Below are positions 26,230 to 35,172 of a DNA stretch of 64,000 nt, piece by piece; the first letter of the stretch is position 1; every line of letters starts with the position of its first letter. The DNA comes from Alphaproteobacteria bacterium. GTDB lineage: Bacteria; Pseudomonadota; Alphaproteobacteria; Thalassobaculales; Thalassobaculaceae. The notes beneath the pieces are model-generated. The model was not told the DNA's origin and searched no databases. It worked only from the letters and a program-made list of their open reading frames with translations. The translations under genes were made by a program, and so were the position numbers. The DNA is taken from contig JAJEAR010000056.1 in assembly GCA_022822665.1 (NCBI GenBank), positions 23,541-87,540 of the forward strand. The letters are read 5' to 3'.

Positions 26230-27590
26230 CCGACGCCTGGCGTTCGCTCGCCCGCTTCCCTGCGACCGGAGCCCGGGCGTTCAGGCGATCCCTGCCAAGG
26301 ACCCTGTTCGCTCGCAGCATGGCAATCATCATGACACCGCTGGTGCTGATGCTGGTGATCTCGGTGTTCGTGTTTTTCGACCGGCACTGGGATTCGATAA
26401 CCCGCAGACTGGCACAATCGCTGGCAGGCGACATCTCGTGGGTCACCGATGCGCTCGTACCGATGCAGGGTGAAGCGGAGTTTCTCGAACTCGCGGCCAG
26501 GGCGCACCGGTTGCTGGACATGAAGCTCGCATGGAAGCCGGAAGCGGATCTGATGGCTCCGAGGCAGGCACTGTTTCGCAGCCAGGAGGAACAGGTGCTG
26601 GCCGCGGCGCTGTCGGAACGGCTCCGGATGCCGTTCCGAATCGATCCCGAACGTCGCGACAGGCGGCTTGTCATCTGGCTCGGGCTCGAGGACGGGGTGC
26701 TCGAGGTCGAGGTCAGCAGGAAGCGGCTCTACACCTCGACCCACTACATCTTCCTGCTCTGGATGTGCGGCAGTTCACTGGTGCTGTTCGCCATCGCCAT
26801 CATATTCATGCGCAACCAGATCAGGCCGATCCGCCGGCTGGCCGCAGCCGCCCACGCCTTCGGCAAGGGACGCAGCGTCGGTGACTTCCGGGCACAGGGT
26901 GCGACCGAGGTCCGCCAGGCAGCCGAGGCCTTCCAGCTGATGCGGGAACGCATCACCCGGCAGCTGACCCAGCGCACCGAAATGCTGGCCGGCGTTTCGC
27001 ACGACCTGCGCGGCCCGCTCACCAGCATGAAGCTCAGCCTGGCGATGCTTCCCGAAAACACGGAGGTCGAGGGCCTGAAGGGCGATGTCCGCCAGATGGA
27101 GTCGATGGTCGAGGGGTTCCTCGATTTCGCGCGCGGCGAAGGTACCGAGCGGACCCGGGTGGTCGACATGGTCGAACTTCTTCGCGAAGTCGTGGGTTCC
27201 GGCAACCGCAACGGGGGGAACATCTCGCTCACCGAGACCGTCTCGGGCCCGGTACTGCTGGAGATACGGCCGGAGGCCATGCGCCGCGCGATCGGCAACC
27301 TGGTCGATAATGCGATCCGCCACGCCGAGCACGTGTACGTGACCCTGGAGATATCTCCGGCCTCGGTGACCGTGACGGTGGATGACGACGGTCCGGGTAT
27401 TCCGCCGCAGGAATACGAGACCGTGTTCCGGCCGTTCTACCGTCTTGACCAGTCGCGCAACCCCGGGACCGGCGGGGTCGGGCTCGGTCTTGCCATCGCG
27501 CGTGACGTTGCGCGCGGCCATGGAGGCGACGTGACAACGGAACGCGCTCCCCGGGGCGGGTCGCGTTTCACGCTCAGGTTTCCGGTGTAG
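26226..27590 (+). CDS. EnvZ-type sensor histidine kinase
   Basis: This 454-residue membrane kinase is the partner of the preceding regulator. It has two membrane helices at about 33-53 and 174-196 with a 120-residue periplasmic sensor between them, a HAMP linker (RNQIRPIRRLAAAAHAFGKG), the dimerisation/phosphoacceptor box AGVSHDLRGPLTSMKL (His about 258), and an ATPase domain with N box AIGNLVDNAIRHA, DDDGPGIPP and GTGGVGLGLAIARDVARGHG. It starts at GTG overlapping the regulator stop. The signal is unknown. Confidence 0.95.
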   Translation: MTDAWRSLARFPATGARAFRRSLPRTLFARSMAIIMTPLVLMLVISVFVFFDRHWDSITRRLAQSLAGDISWVTDALVPMQGEAEFLELAARAHRLLDMKLAWKPEADLMAPRQALFRSQEEQVLAAALSERLRMPFRIDPERRDRRLVIWLGLEDGVLEVEVSRKRLYTSTHYIFLLWMCGSSLVLFAIAIIFMRNQIRPIRRLAAAAHAFGKGRSVGDFRAQGATEVRQAAEAFQLMRERITRQLTQRTEMLAGVSHDLRGPLTSMKLSLAMLPENTEVEGLKGDVRQMESMVEGFLDFARGEGTERTRVVDMVELLREVVGSGNRNGGNISLTETVSGPVLLEIRPEAMRRAIGNLVDNAIRHAEHVYVTLEISPASVTVTVDDDGPGIPPQEYETVFRPFYRLDQSRNPGTGGVGLGLAIARDVARGHGGDVTTERAPRGGSRFTLRFPV

Positions 27591-27598
27591 CAAAGCGT

Positions 27599-27626
27599 CC
27601 CCGGCCCGCCGAATGGCGGACCGGGG
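27599..27626 (+). terminator. Strong hairpin after the kinase gene
   Basis: CCCCGG-C-CCGCC (27599-27610) pairs with GGCGG-A-CCGGGG (27615-27626) around a GAAT loop: 11 paired bases with one mismatch, starting nine bases after the stop codon. No T-run follows, so it is probably a Rho-assisted terminator or 3'-end stabiliser rather than a textbook intrinsic terminator. Confidence 0.5.
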
Positions 27627-27714
27627 AACTGCACGTCGCGGGTCGGGAGGGGCCCGGGAGGAAGGCGCGCCCGACCTGCAGCGTTGATCTTTCCGTACCG
27701 GGCGGACCGGCCGT

Positions 27715-28050
27715 TCAGTACATCCGGCCCCCGTTCGGGACGTCCTGGTCAACCCCGAGCAGCACCACCTCGCCATCGGCGTCCGGAATTCCCAGGACCA
27801 GCACTTCGCTCATGAACTTCCCGATCTGCTTGGGCGGGAAGTTGACGACTGCCACGACCTGCCGGCCCTTCAACTGGTCCAGGGTGTAGTGCCTGGTGAC
27901 CTGGGCGGAGGTCTTGCGAACCCCGATCTCGGGGCCGAAATCCACCCGGAGCCGGTAGGCGGGACGCCGGGCCTCGGGAAACGCTTCGGCCTCGATGATG
28001 GTGCCGACCCGGATGTCGACCTTCAGGAAGTCGTCGAACGAGAGCGCCAT
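27715..28050 (-). CDS. csaA: CsaA-type tRNA-binding domain protein
   Basis: A 111-residue single-domain OB-fold protein. The family signature is complete: [40 protein letters not shown], and [20 protein letters not shown], followed by LG. CsaA-like proteins bind tRNA and have been described as export-related chaperones in Bacillus. It is followed on the same strand by nothing closer than the kinase hairpin, and its start lies 19 bases from the 3' end of the phasin gene. Confidence 0.9.
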   Translation of the reverse strand: MALSFDDFLKVDIRVGTIIEAEAFPEARRPAYRLRVDFGPEIGVRKTSAQVTRHYTLDQLKGRQVVAVVNFPPKQIGKFMSEVLVLGIPDADGEVVLLGVDQDVPNGGRMY

Positions 28051-28069
28051 GGGTTCCCCCGGCCGTCGG

Positions 28070-28501
28070 TCAGCTGGCGGGGGAACTGGTGAACTGCTTG
28101 AGTTCGTCGAGATTGTCCGCCACCTGGCGGCGCAGGATCTCGAAAGCCTCGGTCTGTGACTTGCGCACCAGGTCGGACAGCTCCGTCATGTTGTCGGCCG
28201 TCTTGTCCACGGCTTCCTTCAGCAGTTCGGTCTGCCTCGCAAGCGGGTCCTTGACGCTGGTGCCGCCAACGACCTCGCCGAACCGGCTAGACAGCTCGCG
28301 CACGGATTCCTGCGCGATCTCAGCCTGACGGCGTGCAACCGCCTGCACACCTTCCGCAACGGCCTGGTTGGCACTGACAACGGCCTCGAAGTTCTTCTTC
28401 TGGAACGCGAGGATCGCCTCGGCGCTGGTTCCGGGCAGCTGCGCATCGGCGAACAGCTTCTGGACATCGAAATTCAGGAACGGGTTCGTGTATTCGGCCA
28501 T
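28070..28501 (-). CDS. Phasin family protein
   Basis: A 143-residue, almost entirely helical amphipathic protein with the phasin pattern: an N-terminal [12 protein letters not shown], then [40 protein letters not shown] and [20 protein letters not shown]. Phasins coat polyhydroxyalkanoate granules, which indicates that the organism stores PHA, although no PHA synthase lies in the window. ATG 28501 is preceded by a GGAGAGG-like site. Confidence 0.92.
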   Translation of the reverse strand: MAEYTNPFLNFDVQKLFADAQLPGTSAEAILAFQKKNFEAVVSANQAVAEGVQAVARRQAEIAQESVRELSSRFGEVVGGTSVKDPLARQTELLKEAVDKTADNMTELSDLVRKSQTEAFEILRRQVADNLDELKQFTSSPAS

Positions 28502-28603
28502 GGGACCTCTCCGGCACTGTCCGGCACCGTCATGCTGCGGCGCAATACGGTGCTATATGGGATCAGCCATGAAGAATGTCAACACAAATGTTGCAGTGCA
28601 ACA

Positions 28604-29239
28604 TCAGTCGCTGCCGCGACGGCGGCACCAGTCGGGCCGGGCAAGGCGCAGTTCGAGATTTTCGGCCCTGCGCAGGCGCTCATCAAGGCGCCGGGTTGTC
28701 GCCGCGAGGTCGTCACTGGTGTCGCTGGCCCAGACTCGGGCGGCGTCAAGGAAGATCAGGCCGAGCGCACCGATCCGTACCGTCCCGCGAAGGCCGGACG
28801 CATCGATGCCGCACTGCTCGAGGCTCTGCCTCATCGACCGGGCGAGAAACGGGAGGCCGCGCGCCGCCTGGTTCGGGTTCAGCGGCAGGCCCCGAAGCAG
28901 GGCCGCGACCCCGGACCGGTACGGGGCAAGTGCCTCGAACCGCAGCAGGAGCAGTTCAAGCAGCTTCTCGCGAACCGGCACGTCGGCGTCGTCGAGCGCG
29001 CCGGTCGCCCGTTCGGACACGGTCCTGTCGATTGCGTGTGCAAAGGCGCGCAGGATGGACAAGCGGTCGCCAAGCTCCGGATCGAGCGAGTCGATTCCGG
29101 CAAGTGCCGCAATGTCGGCAGGCGAGCACGACCGCCACCTGCCCTGTTCGGCGAGGTGCATTGCCGCCTGGAATACGGCTTCGTGACGCCCGGACTCCAC
29201 TGTCGGATCCTGTCCATCCGCTGACGGGAACCGGATCAT
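28604..29239 (-). CDS. TetR-like regulator
   Basis: A 211-residue protein. The N-terminal part has the size and helical pattern of a TetR DNA-binding domain (AVFQAAMHLAEQGRWRSCSP, ADIAALAGI) but the recognition helix is poorly conserved. The C-terminal domain contains RFEALAPYRSGVAALLRGLP, seen in TetR-type proteins of Rhodospirillales and related to the COQ9 fold. It lies 43 bp beyond proC on the same strand. The target genes are unknown; nearby candidates are the phasin gene and proC. Confidence 0.75.
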   Translation of the reverse strand: MIRFPSADGQDPTVESGRHEAVFQAAMHLAEQGRWRSCSPADIAALAGIDSLDPELGDRLSILRAFAHAIDRTVSERATGALDDADVPVREKLLELLLLRFEALAPYRSGVAALLRGLPLNPNQAARGLPFLARSMRQSLEQCGIDASGLRGTVRIGALGLIFLDAARVWASDTSDDLAATTRRLDERLRRAENLELRLARPDWCRRRGSD

Positions 29240-29282
29240 ACCATGCGGCCGCGGCACCTGCCCACGCTGTCGTGGCGCCGGG

Positions 29283-30098
29283 TCAGCCCGAGAGTTCGCG
29301 CGAGCGCCGTGTTGCCGCCTCGACGGCCCGGTCGAGCAGGTGCTGCATGCCGTCATCGGCCATGAGAACGTCCAGGGCCGCGGCGGTGGTTCCGCCCGGA
29401 CTGGTCACGTTCCTGCGCAGCTGGGCCGCATCCTCGCTCGAGAGCCGTGAGAGTTCGCCGGCGCCCGCCACGGTCGCCCGTGCGAGCTGGTGTGCAAGCC
29501 GTGGCGGAAGCCCGGCCTTCTCGCCGGCCTGCGCGAGTGTCTCGATCAGCAGGAACACGTAGGCGGGCCCGCTTCCGGACACAGCGGTGACCGGATCGAG
29601 CAACTCCTCGCTTGAAACCGCCACCGTCTCGCCGACTGCCTGGAGCAGCCGGCCACAGGCCTCGACCTGGTCCGCCTCGACCCGGCTGTTGGCCACGTGC
29701 ACCGTGATGCCGCGACCGACCGCGGCCGGTGTGTTCGGCATGGCCCGGACCACTGCCGCCCCGGTGCCGAGTTCACGTTCGAAGGATGCCAGCGTCCGTC
29801 CGGCCGCAATCGACAGGAACACGGTTCCCGGCCTGACGAACCGCCTCAGCGGGCGAATCGCTTCGTCCATGACCTGCGGCTTGACCGCCAGCACCACGGT
29901 CGAGGGAGCCGGCTCGCCCGGTACCGAACCGGCGTCGGCGTGGATCGAAACCCCGGGTCGTCCGGCAAACCGGGCAACCGCGTCCGCATCCGGTTCGACC
30001 ACGATGACGCCTGCCGGCGACGCGCCGCTTTCGAGCCAGCCGTCGAGCATCGCGCCGCCCATTTTGCCGCAGCCGACAAGGAGAAGGGGCCCGGCCAT
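29283..30098 (-). CDS. proC: Pyrroline-5-carboxylate reductase
   Basis: This 271-residue enzyme makes the last step of proline synthesis with NAD(P)H. It has the Rossmann start LLLVGCGKMGGAMLDGWL, VVLAVKPQVMDE, AAGRTLASFERELG, VVRAMPNTPAAVGRGIT, and the C-terminal signature AVSGSGPAYVFLLIETLAQA, then NVTSPGGTTAAALDVL. The start lies three bases after the stop of the YbjN-domain gene, so they share a transcript. Confidence 0.97.
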   Translation of the reverse strand: MAGPLLLVGCGKMGGAMLDGWLESGASPAGVIVVEPDADAVARFAGRPGVSIHADAGSVPGEPAPSTVVLAVKPQVMDEAIRPLRRFVRPGTVFLSIAAGRTLASFERELGTGAAVVRAMPNTPAAVGRGITVHVANSRVEADQVEACGRLLQAVGETVAVSSEELLDPVTAVSGSGPAYVFLLIETLAQAGEKAGLPPRLAHQLARATVAGAGELSRLSSEDAAQLRRNVTSPGGTTAAALDVLMADDGMQHLLDRAVEAATRRSRELSG

Positions 30099-30101
30099 GG
30101 G

Positions 30102-30605
30102 TCAGGCCGTTCCCGCGACTTCGATCATTGCCGCGTCCAGTGCGTCTTCCGCCGACTTTCCGCCCCAGAGAACGAACTGGAATGCCGGGAAGTAGCGGTC
30201 CGAGTCGTTGATTGCCACGTCAAGAAGATCCTCGTACTGCTCGATGGAAACCGGGCCGGCGCCCCGCTGGAGCATGGTATAGCGGAATGACAGCGTCCCC
30301 TCGGGTGTCGCGAGGTCGAAGTGTCCGAGCCACATGCGCTCGTTGATCAGCGCCAGCAGCCTGTGTACCTCCGCGGACCGGTCTCCGGTGATGCGGGTTT
30401 CGAAGATGCAGGAGAAGTGGAGCGCGTCCAGCTCCTCCTGCCAGTGGAAGAACAGGCGATAATCGCACCAGCGGCCGCTCATTTCGAGGAAAAGATCGGA
30501 TTCGCTGACCCGCTCGCACTCGCGGTTGTGGGCGGACAGCACTTCCTCCAGCACGTCAAGCGGGTGCAGGTTCATCGGTTCGGTGGTCAGGGTTTCTACC
30601 GGCAT
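30102..30605 (-). CDS. YbjN-domain protein
   Basis: A 167-residue soluble protein related to the YbjN/type III chaperone-like fold. It has RWCDYRLFFHWQEELDALHF, then CIFETRI near the middle, LLALINERMWLGHFDLATPE and a C-terminal YFPAFQFVLWGGKSAEDALD. This form is common upstream of proC in alphaproteobacteria. The ATG at 30605 follows GGGAGAC; the longer frame upstream is not family-like. Its function is unknown, although E. coli YbjN is linked to stress and motility. Confidence 0.85.
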   Translation of the reverse strand: MPVETLTTEPMNLHPLDVLEEVLSAHNRECERVSESDLFLEMSGRWCDYRLFFHWQEELDALHFSCIFETRITGDRSAEVHRLLALINERMWLGHFDLATPEGTLSFRYTMLQRGAGPVSIEQYEDLLDVAINDSDRYFPAFQFVLWGGKSAEDALDAAMIEVAGTA

Positions 30606-30794
30606 CGGGCTGTCTCCCGGCACTGGAACTGCCCGGTGCTGCGATCCCGGGCGGTATCGTCCAAGTGTACTAGCGCCAGTCGCTCCACAAAACACCAGAT
30701 ATCGACCCTGTGGAAGATCTTTCCGGCCAATGGGCGGGAATCACCACCGGTTGACGGGAACAGTCCGCAAACAAGGCCCGCTCCAGGCTGCCGC

Positions 30795-30822
30795 GAACCC
30801 TCCGGTCCGGTGTGGAGGGTTC
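30795..30822 (-). terminator. Hairpin at the 3' end of ubiK
   Basis: GAACCCTCC (30795-30803) pairs perfectly with GGAGGGTTC (30814-30822) over a 10-base loop. The stem begins within the ubiK stop codon on the minus strand. There is no T-run on the exit side. It is a likely transcript end for the ubiK gene. Confidence 0.5.
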
Positions 30823-31156
30823 AGTCCCTGTCACCGGACGCCTCGCCGCCGTCAGGGTCTTCGCCCTCCGGTTGCGCGGCGTCGGGCGCGTTCGGCATCC
30901 GCGCATCGCACTCGCGGCACTTCGCTTCGAGTTCCTCGATTCGCCGGGTCAGGTCCTCCTGCGCGGACCGGGCCCTGATCGCCATGTCCCTGACCGCGTC
31001 GAACTCCTCGCGGGTCACCCAGCCTCGCTGGTTGAAGAACCGTTCGAGGCGGTGCTGAACGATCTGTTCGAGTTCGGAGCGCGCTGCTGTCGCCACCGAG
31101 AAGGCACCGTTCGCGACCTGTGCCAGATCCCGGAGAATCCTGTTGTCCGTCTGCAT
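30821..31156 (-). CDS. ubiK: BMFP-domain accessory factor (UbiK family)
   Basis: A 111-residue protein with a helical core of about 80 residues: RILRDLAQVANGAFSVATAA, ELEQIVQHRLERFFNQRGWV, then TREEFDAVRDMAIRARSAQE, and a coiled coil LTRRIEELEAKC. This is the BMFP (membrane fusogenic) family that includes UbiK, an assembly factor for aerobic ubiquinone synthesis. The acidic C-terminal tail (about 30 residues) is unique. ATG 31156 is divergent from lgt by 139 bp. Confidence 0.85.
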   Translation of the reverse strand: MQTDNRILRDLAQVANGAFSVATAARSELEQIVQHRLERFFNQRGWVTREEFDAVRDMAIRARSAQEDLTRRIEELEAKCRECDARMPNAPDAAQPEGEDPDGGEASGDRD

Positions 31157-31295
31157 GGTCCAGCCCGTCCCCATCCGTGATCCGGATCCTTCGAACCTTG
31201 GCACAGGTGGGCGGGGATTTCACCTGTCGACCACGTGGCAGGCGCCGCCCGGTCGCACGATTGCGTTGGCCGCGGCAACCAATTATCACTCCGGC

Positions 31296-32099
31296 ATGCT
31301 TGCGGCGCTGGCCTTTCCGGTGATCGATCCCGTTGCGTTCCAGGTCGGACCGATTGCGATCCGGTGGTACGCGCTGGCCTATCTCGCCGGCCTGCTGCTC
31401 GGGTGGCGGTACTGCCTGTTCCTTGCACGCAGCCGCCGTGTTCCCGTTGGCCCGGACAGAATGGACGACCTGCTGTGGATGGTGACCCTCGGGGTCATCG
31501 TCGGCGGTCGCCTCGGCTACGTGCTGTTCTACAACCCGGTGCATTTCCTTGCCAATCCGCTCGATATCCTCATGGTCTGGAAGGGCGGGATGGCGTTTCA
31601 CGGCGGGTTCCTCGGCGTTGTCGTCGCCGGTTGCCTGTTCGCATGGCGCCGTGGAATCCCGGTTTCCGCCGTGGCAGACACCGTCTCCGCGGCGGCTCCG
31701 ATCGGCCTGTTCTTCGGACGAATCGCGAACTTCATCAACGGTGAACTGTACGGCCGGACTTCCGACCTGCCGTGGGCGGTGGTGTTTCCGGCCGGCGGGC
31801 CGCTCGCCCGACACCCAAGCCAGCTCTACGAGGCGGGACTGGAGGGACTGGTCCTGTTCATTGTCGGCGCGGTTGCCATGTCGCGGGGCTGGGGCACCAA
31901 CCGGCCGGGACTTGTCACCGGGCTGTTCGTCGCCGGGTACGGTGTCTCCCGGTTCCTCGTCGAACTGCTGCGCGAACCCGACCGGCATCTCGGCTTCGTG
32001 CTCGGACAGATGACCATGGGGCAGCTTCTGTCGGTTCCGATGATCCTCGCCGGGTGCCTGCTGATCGGCTGGTCGGTGCGCAGGAGTGCTGCCAGGTGA
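31296..32099 (+). CDS. lgt: Prolipoprotein diacylglyceryl transferase
   Basis: This 267-residue inner-membrane enzyme attaches diacylglycerol to the lipobox Cys of prolipoproteins. It has about seven membrane helices and the signatures RWYALAYLAGLLLGWRY, VGGRLGYVLFYNP, WKGGMAFHGGFLG and the Lgt motif GRIANFINGELYGRTSD; later come RHPSQLYEAGLEG. The start ATG at 31296 is family-typical. Its stop overlaps the next start (GTGA). A lipoprotein substrate gene occurs further along the cluster. Confidence 0.97.
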   Translation: MLAALAFPVIDPVAFQVGPIAIRWYALAYLAGLLLGWRYCLFLARSRRVPVGPDRMDDLLWMVTLGVIVGGRLGYVLFYNPVHFLANPLDILMVWKGGMAFHGGFLGVVVAGCLFAWRRGIPVSAVADTVSAAAPIGLFFGRIANFINGELYGRTSDLPWAVVFPAGGPLARHPSQLYEAGLEGLVLFIVGAVAMSRGWGTNRPGLVTGLFVAGYGVSRFLVELLREPDRHLGFVLGQMTMGQLLSVPMILAGCLLIGWSVRRSAAR

Positions 32100-33181
32100 A
32101 GGGCGCCGGCTGGCTTGAACGGCGGCTGCGCCGGATCGGGCCGATGACGGTTGCGGAGTTCATGACCGAGGCCCTGCACCACCGTCAGTCGGGGTACTAC
32201 GCGGCCGGCGATCCGCTTGGACCGGGCGGCGACTTCGTGACCGCGCCCGAAATCTCGCAGATGTTTGGCGAACTGCTGGGCCTGTGGATGGTGTCGGCCT
32301 GGACCACCCAGGGGGCGCCGCCAGATGCGGCCCTGGTCGAACTCGGCCCGGGGCGCGGAACGCTGATGGCCGATGCCGCCAGGGTGATGATGGCGGCCGG
32401 CGCCGGCGCCCTGGTCCGGACACCGCACCTGGTGGAGACCAGCCCGGTCCTGCGCCGAGCCCAGGCCGAGCGGCTCGCTCACCTCGAGCCGGTCTGGCAC
32501 CGGGACCTGTCGGACGTGCCCGACGGCCCCTGGTTCGTGATCGCCAACGAGTTTCTCGATGCGCTGCCGATCCACCAGCTGGTGGTGCGCGACGGTGACT
32601 GGCGCGAAGTGCTGGTGTCGGCCAGGCCGGACGGTGACGGGCTGTGTTGGGCGGTCGGCCGGTATCCGTCAGCCCTCGTCGGCGTGTTGCCGGAACCGTT
32701 GCGCCTGTCCCGCGAGGACGGGTTGATCGCCGAGATCTGCCCGGCGGCGGAACACGTGGTGTCTGACGTCGCGGCGCGAATCTCGGCGTGCGGCGGAGCC
32801 GGGCTGTTCGTCGATTACGGCGCGATGCGCAACGCGCGCGGCGCCACCCTGCAGGCGGTGTGCGGACACCGGCCGGTCGACCCCCTCGACTCTCCGGGTC
32901 ATGCCGACCTGTCGAGCCACGTCGATTTCGCACGCCTGCGCGAGTGCGTGGCCGCGGCCGGCAGCGTCATGCACGGCCCGGTGGACCAGGGCCGCTTCCT
33001 GGTCGAACTCGGCATTCGCGAGCGCGCCGCCGCGCTCGGGCGGGGGGGAGATGCGGACCGGCGCATCCGGGTCGAAAGGGACATGGCTCGCTTGATCGAC
33101 CCCGGCCAAATGGGCACGCTGTTCAAGGCGGCGGCCATCCTGCCGCGCGACCAGGACACACCGCCCGGTTTCCGGGCATGA
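32096..33181 (+). CDS. MidA/NDUFAF7-family SAM-dependent methyltransferase
   Basis: A 361-residue methyltransferase whose mitochondrial relative NDUFAF7 methylates an arginine of a complex I subunit. It shows GPMTVAEFMTEALHHRQSGY, GDFVTAPEISQMFGELLGLW, the SAM-binding VELGPGRGTLMADAARVM, and IANEFLDALPIHQLV, then FVDYGAM. The start is a GTG overlapping the lgt stop. The order lgt - midA - pgeF is conserved in alphaproteobacteria. No complex I genes are nearby, so the target is inferred only from the family. Confidence 0.9.
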   Translation: MKGAGWLERRLRRIGPMTVAEFMTEALHHRQSGYYAAGDPLGPGGDFVTAPEISQMFGELLGLWMVSAWTTQGAPPDAALVELGPGRGTLMADAARVMMAAGAGALVRTPHLVETSPVLRRAQAERLAHLEPVWHRDLSDVPDGPWFVIANEFLDALPIHQLVVRDGDWREVLVSARPDGDGLCWAVGRYPSALVGVLPEPLRLSREDGLIAEICPAAEHVVSDVAARISACGGAGLFVDYGAMRNARGATLQAVCGHRPVDPLDSPGHADLSSHVDFARLRECVAAAGSVMHGPVDQGRFLVELGIRERAAALGRGGDADRRIRVERDMARLIDPGQMGTLFKAAAILPRDQDTPPGFRA

Positions 33182-33200
33182 CGGGAGCGGGCACTTTGCG

Positions 33201-33959
33201 ATGATCCAGGTCGACCAGTTCTCCGTGCACCGGATCCGCCACGCGTTCTTCACGCGCGAGGGCGGTGTCAGCACGGGCGTCTACCGTTCGCTCAACTGCG
33301 GCCTGGGGTCGCGTGACGACCGGTCCCGCGTGCTTGCCAACAGGGAGCGTGCGCTCTCGTCGATCGACCTGCCGGCGGACGCGCTGTTCATGTGCCACCA
33401 GCATCACTCGGCCATCGTGGTGGAGGCCGGAACCGGCAGGTCCGGTCCGCCCAGGGCGGATGGACTGGTCACGACGACACCGGGCCTGGCGCTCGGAATC
33501 CTGACGGCGGACTGCGGTCCGGTCCTGTTTGCCGACCAGGAAAACCGGGTCATCGGTGCGGCGCACGCCGGGTGGCGCGGGGCGCTGTCGGGCGTGCTGG
33601 AGGCCACGATTGCCGCCATGGTCGAACTGGGTGCGCGTCTCGGGAGCGTGGTGGCGGCTCTCGGACCGACCATCGGCCCCGGTTCCTACGAGGTCGGCCC
33701 GGAGTTTCCGGGCCCGTTCATCGACCGTTCGGCGGCGAACGCGGCCTGGTTCGTCCCGGCGCGGCGCGAGGGCCACTTCATGTTCGACCTGCCGGGATAC
33801 ATCTGCTCCCGCGTGGCCGGCGCGGGTGTGGCCGAGGTGGTCGCGCTCGGTGTGGATACCTGCGCCGACGAGGACCGGTGTTTCAGCTACCGCCGGTCGC
33901 GGTTGCGGGGGGAACCCGACTTCGGCCGCATGCTGTCGGTGATTGCCCTGGAGGAGTGA
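33201..33959 (+). CDS. pgeF: Peptidoglycan editing factor PgeF (laccase-like purine nucleoside phosphorylase fold)
   Basis: A 252-residue multicopper-polyphenol-oxidase-like protein of the YfiH/PgeF family, which removes L-Ser from wrongly built muropeptides; some relatives cleave purine nucleosides. Motifs: HAFFTREGGVSTGVYRSLN, MCHQHHSAIVV, ADGLVTTTPGLALGILTADC (metal/active-site Cys), and GAAHAGWRGALSG, followed by GPTIGPGSYEVG. It starts 19 bases after midA. Confidence 0.95.
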   Translation: MIQVDQFSVHRIRHAFFTREGGVSTGVYRSLNCGLGSRDDRSRVLANRERALSSIDLPADALFMCHQHHSAIVVEAGTGRSGPPRADGLVTTTPGLALGILTADCGPVLFADQENRVIGAAHAGWRGALSGVLEATIAAMVELGARLGSVVAALGPTIGPGSYEVGPEFPGPFIDRSAANAAWFVPARREGHFMFDLPGYICSRVAGAGVAEVVALGVDTCADEDRCFSYRRSRLRGEPDFGRMLSVIALEE

Positions 33960-33962
33960 GCC

Positions 33963-35138
33963 ATGGCCCTGCACTTCGAACGCGACGAATACGCGGCCAG
34001 AACCGCCCGGGTGATCCGGGACATGGAGACCCGCGGCCTCGACGGTCTGCTGATGTTCCACCAGGAGAGCATGTACTACCTGACCGGGTACGACAGTTTC
34101 GGGTTCTGCTTCTTCCAGTGCCTGTATCTCGGGGCCGACGGGCGCCTCGCGCTTCTCACCCGCGCCCCGGACCTGCGTCAGGCGCAGAACACCAGCCTGA
34201 TCGGGGACATCCGCATCTGGGTCGACAGGGACGGGGCGAGCCCGGTGCTGCAACTGCGTGACATGCTCAGGGATCTCGGCCTCGCGGGACGGTCGCTGGG
34301 TGTCGAATACGACGCGCCGGGACTGACAGCCGCCATGGGGTTCCGGCTGGTGGACGCCATGGACGGAGTGTGCACGCTTGTTGACGCATCCGAACTGGTC
34401 TCCACGGTCCGGACCGTCAAGAGCCCGGCCGAAATAGCCTGCGTGCGCAGGGCGGCGGTCCTGGCGGATGCCGCACTTGACGCCGCGAACCTGCACGCCG
34501 GGCCAGGGGTCGAGGAAGCCCGCGTGCTGGCCGCCATGCAGGGAGCCGTGCTCGAGGCCGGCGGGGACTACCCGGCCAACCCGTTCATTGTCGGCTCCGG
34601 GCCCGACGCCCTGCTGTGCCGGTACTTCAGCGGGCGCCGGCGGCTCGGGAAGCAGGACCAGCTGACGCTGGAATTCGCGGGGGCCTGGCGCCAGTACCAT
34701 GCCTGCCTGATGCGCACCATCGTGATCGGACCGGCCTCGGACCGTCAGCGCGACATGCATGATGCCGCGCTCGAGGCGCTCGCTGCCTGTCGCGAGGCAC
34801 TGCGGCCCGGCAACCCGGTCGGCATGGTGTTCGATGCCCATGCCCGGATTCTCGACCGCAGGGGATACCGGGCGGCGCGGATGAACGCCTGCGGCTACAG
34901 TCTCGGCGCCACCTACGCCCCGTGCTGGATGGACGCCCCGATGTTCTACACCGGCAATCCGGTGCTGGCGGAGCCGGGCATGGTGTTCTTCCTGCACATG
35001 ATCCTTGCCGACAGCGAGCGGAACCTTGCCATGGCGCCCGGCGAGTCCGTGATCGTGACCGAGACCGGAAACGAGCGACTGTCGACCGCCTCGCTCGACC
35101 TGGTTGCGAAGGAACGGGCGTGCCCTACCTCTACATGA
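33963..35138 (+). CDS. M24-family (Xaa-Pro peptidase/creatinase fold) protein with altered metal-site residues
   Basis: A 391-residue protein with a creatinase-type N-terminal domain (SMYYLTGYDSFGFCFFQCLY) and an M24 C-terminal domain (VKSPAEIACVRRAAVLADAA, then NPFIVGSGPDALL). Usual M24 peptidases carry D-D-H-E-E metal ligands; here the first pair region reads LTLEFAGAWRQYHACLMRTI, the GHG His region reads ACGYSLGA, and the first Glu region reads FFLHMILAD. Only the last Glu (VIVTETG) is obvious. This pattern is seen in the ectoine-hydrolase-like branch, so it may be a hydrolase without standard dimetal chemistry. The start is three bases after pgeF. Confidence 0.85.
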   Translation: MALHFERDEYAARTARVIRDMETRGLDGLLMFHQESMYYLTGYDSFGFCFFQCLYLGADGRLALLTRAPDLRQAQNTSLIGDIRIWVDRDGASPVLQLRDMLRDLGLAGRSLGVEYDAPGLTAAMGFRLVDAMDGVCTLVDASELVSTVRTVKSPAEIACVRRAAVLADAALDAANLHAGPGVEEARVLAAMQGAVLEAGGDYPANPFIVGSGPDALLCRYFSGRRRLGKQDQLTLEFAGAWRQYHACLMRTIVIGPASDRQRDMHDAALEALAACREALRPGNPVGMVFDAHARILDRRGYRAARMNACGYSLGATYAPCWMDAPMFYTGNPVLAEPGMVFFLHMILADSERNLAMAPGESVIVTETGNERLSTASLDLVAKERACPTST

Positions 35139-35172
35139 TGCTTGCCGGCGCTGTGCTGTGCACCCTTGCCAC

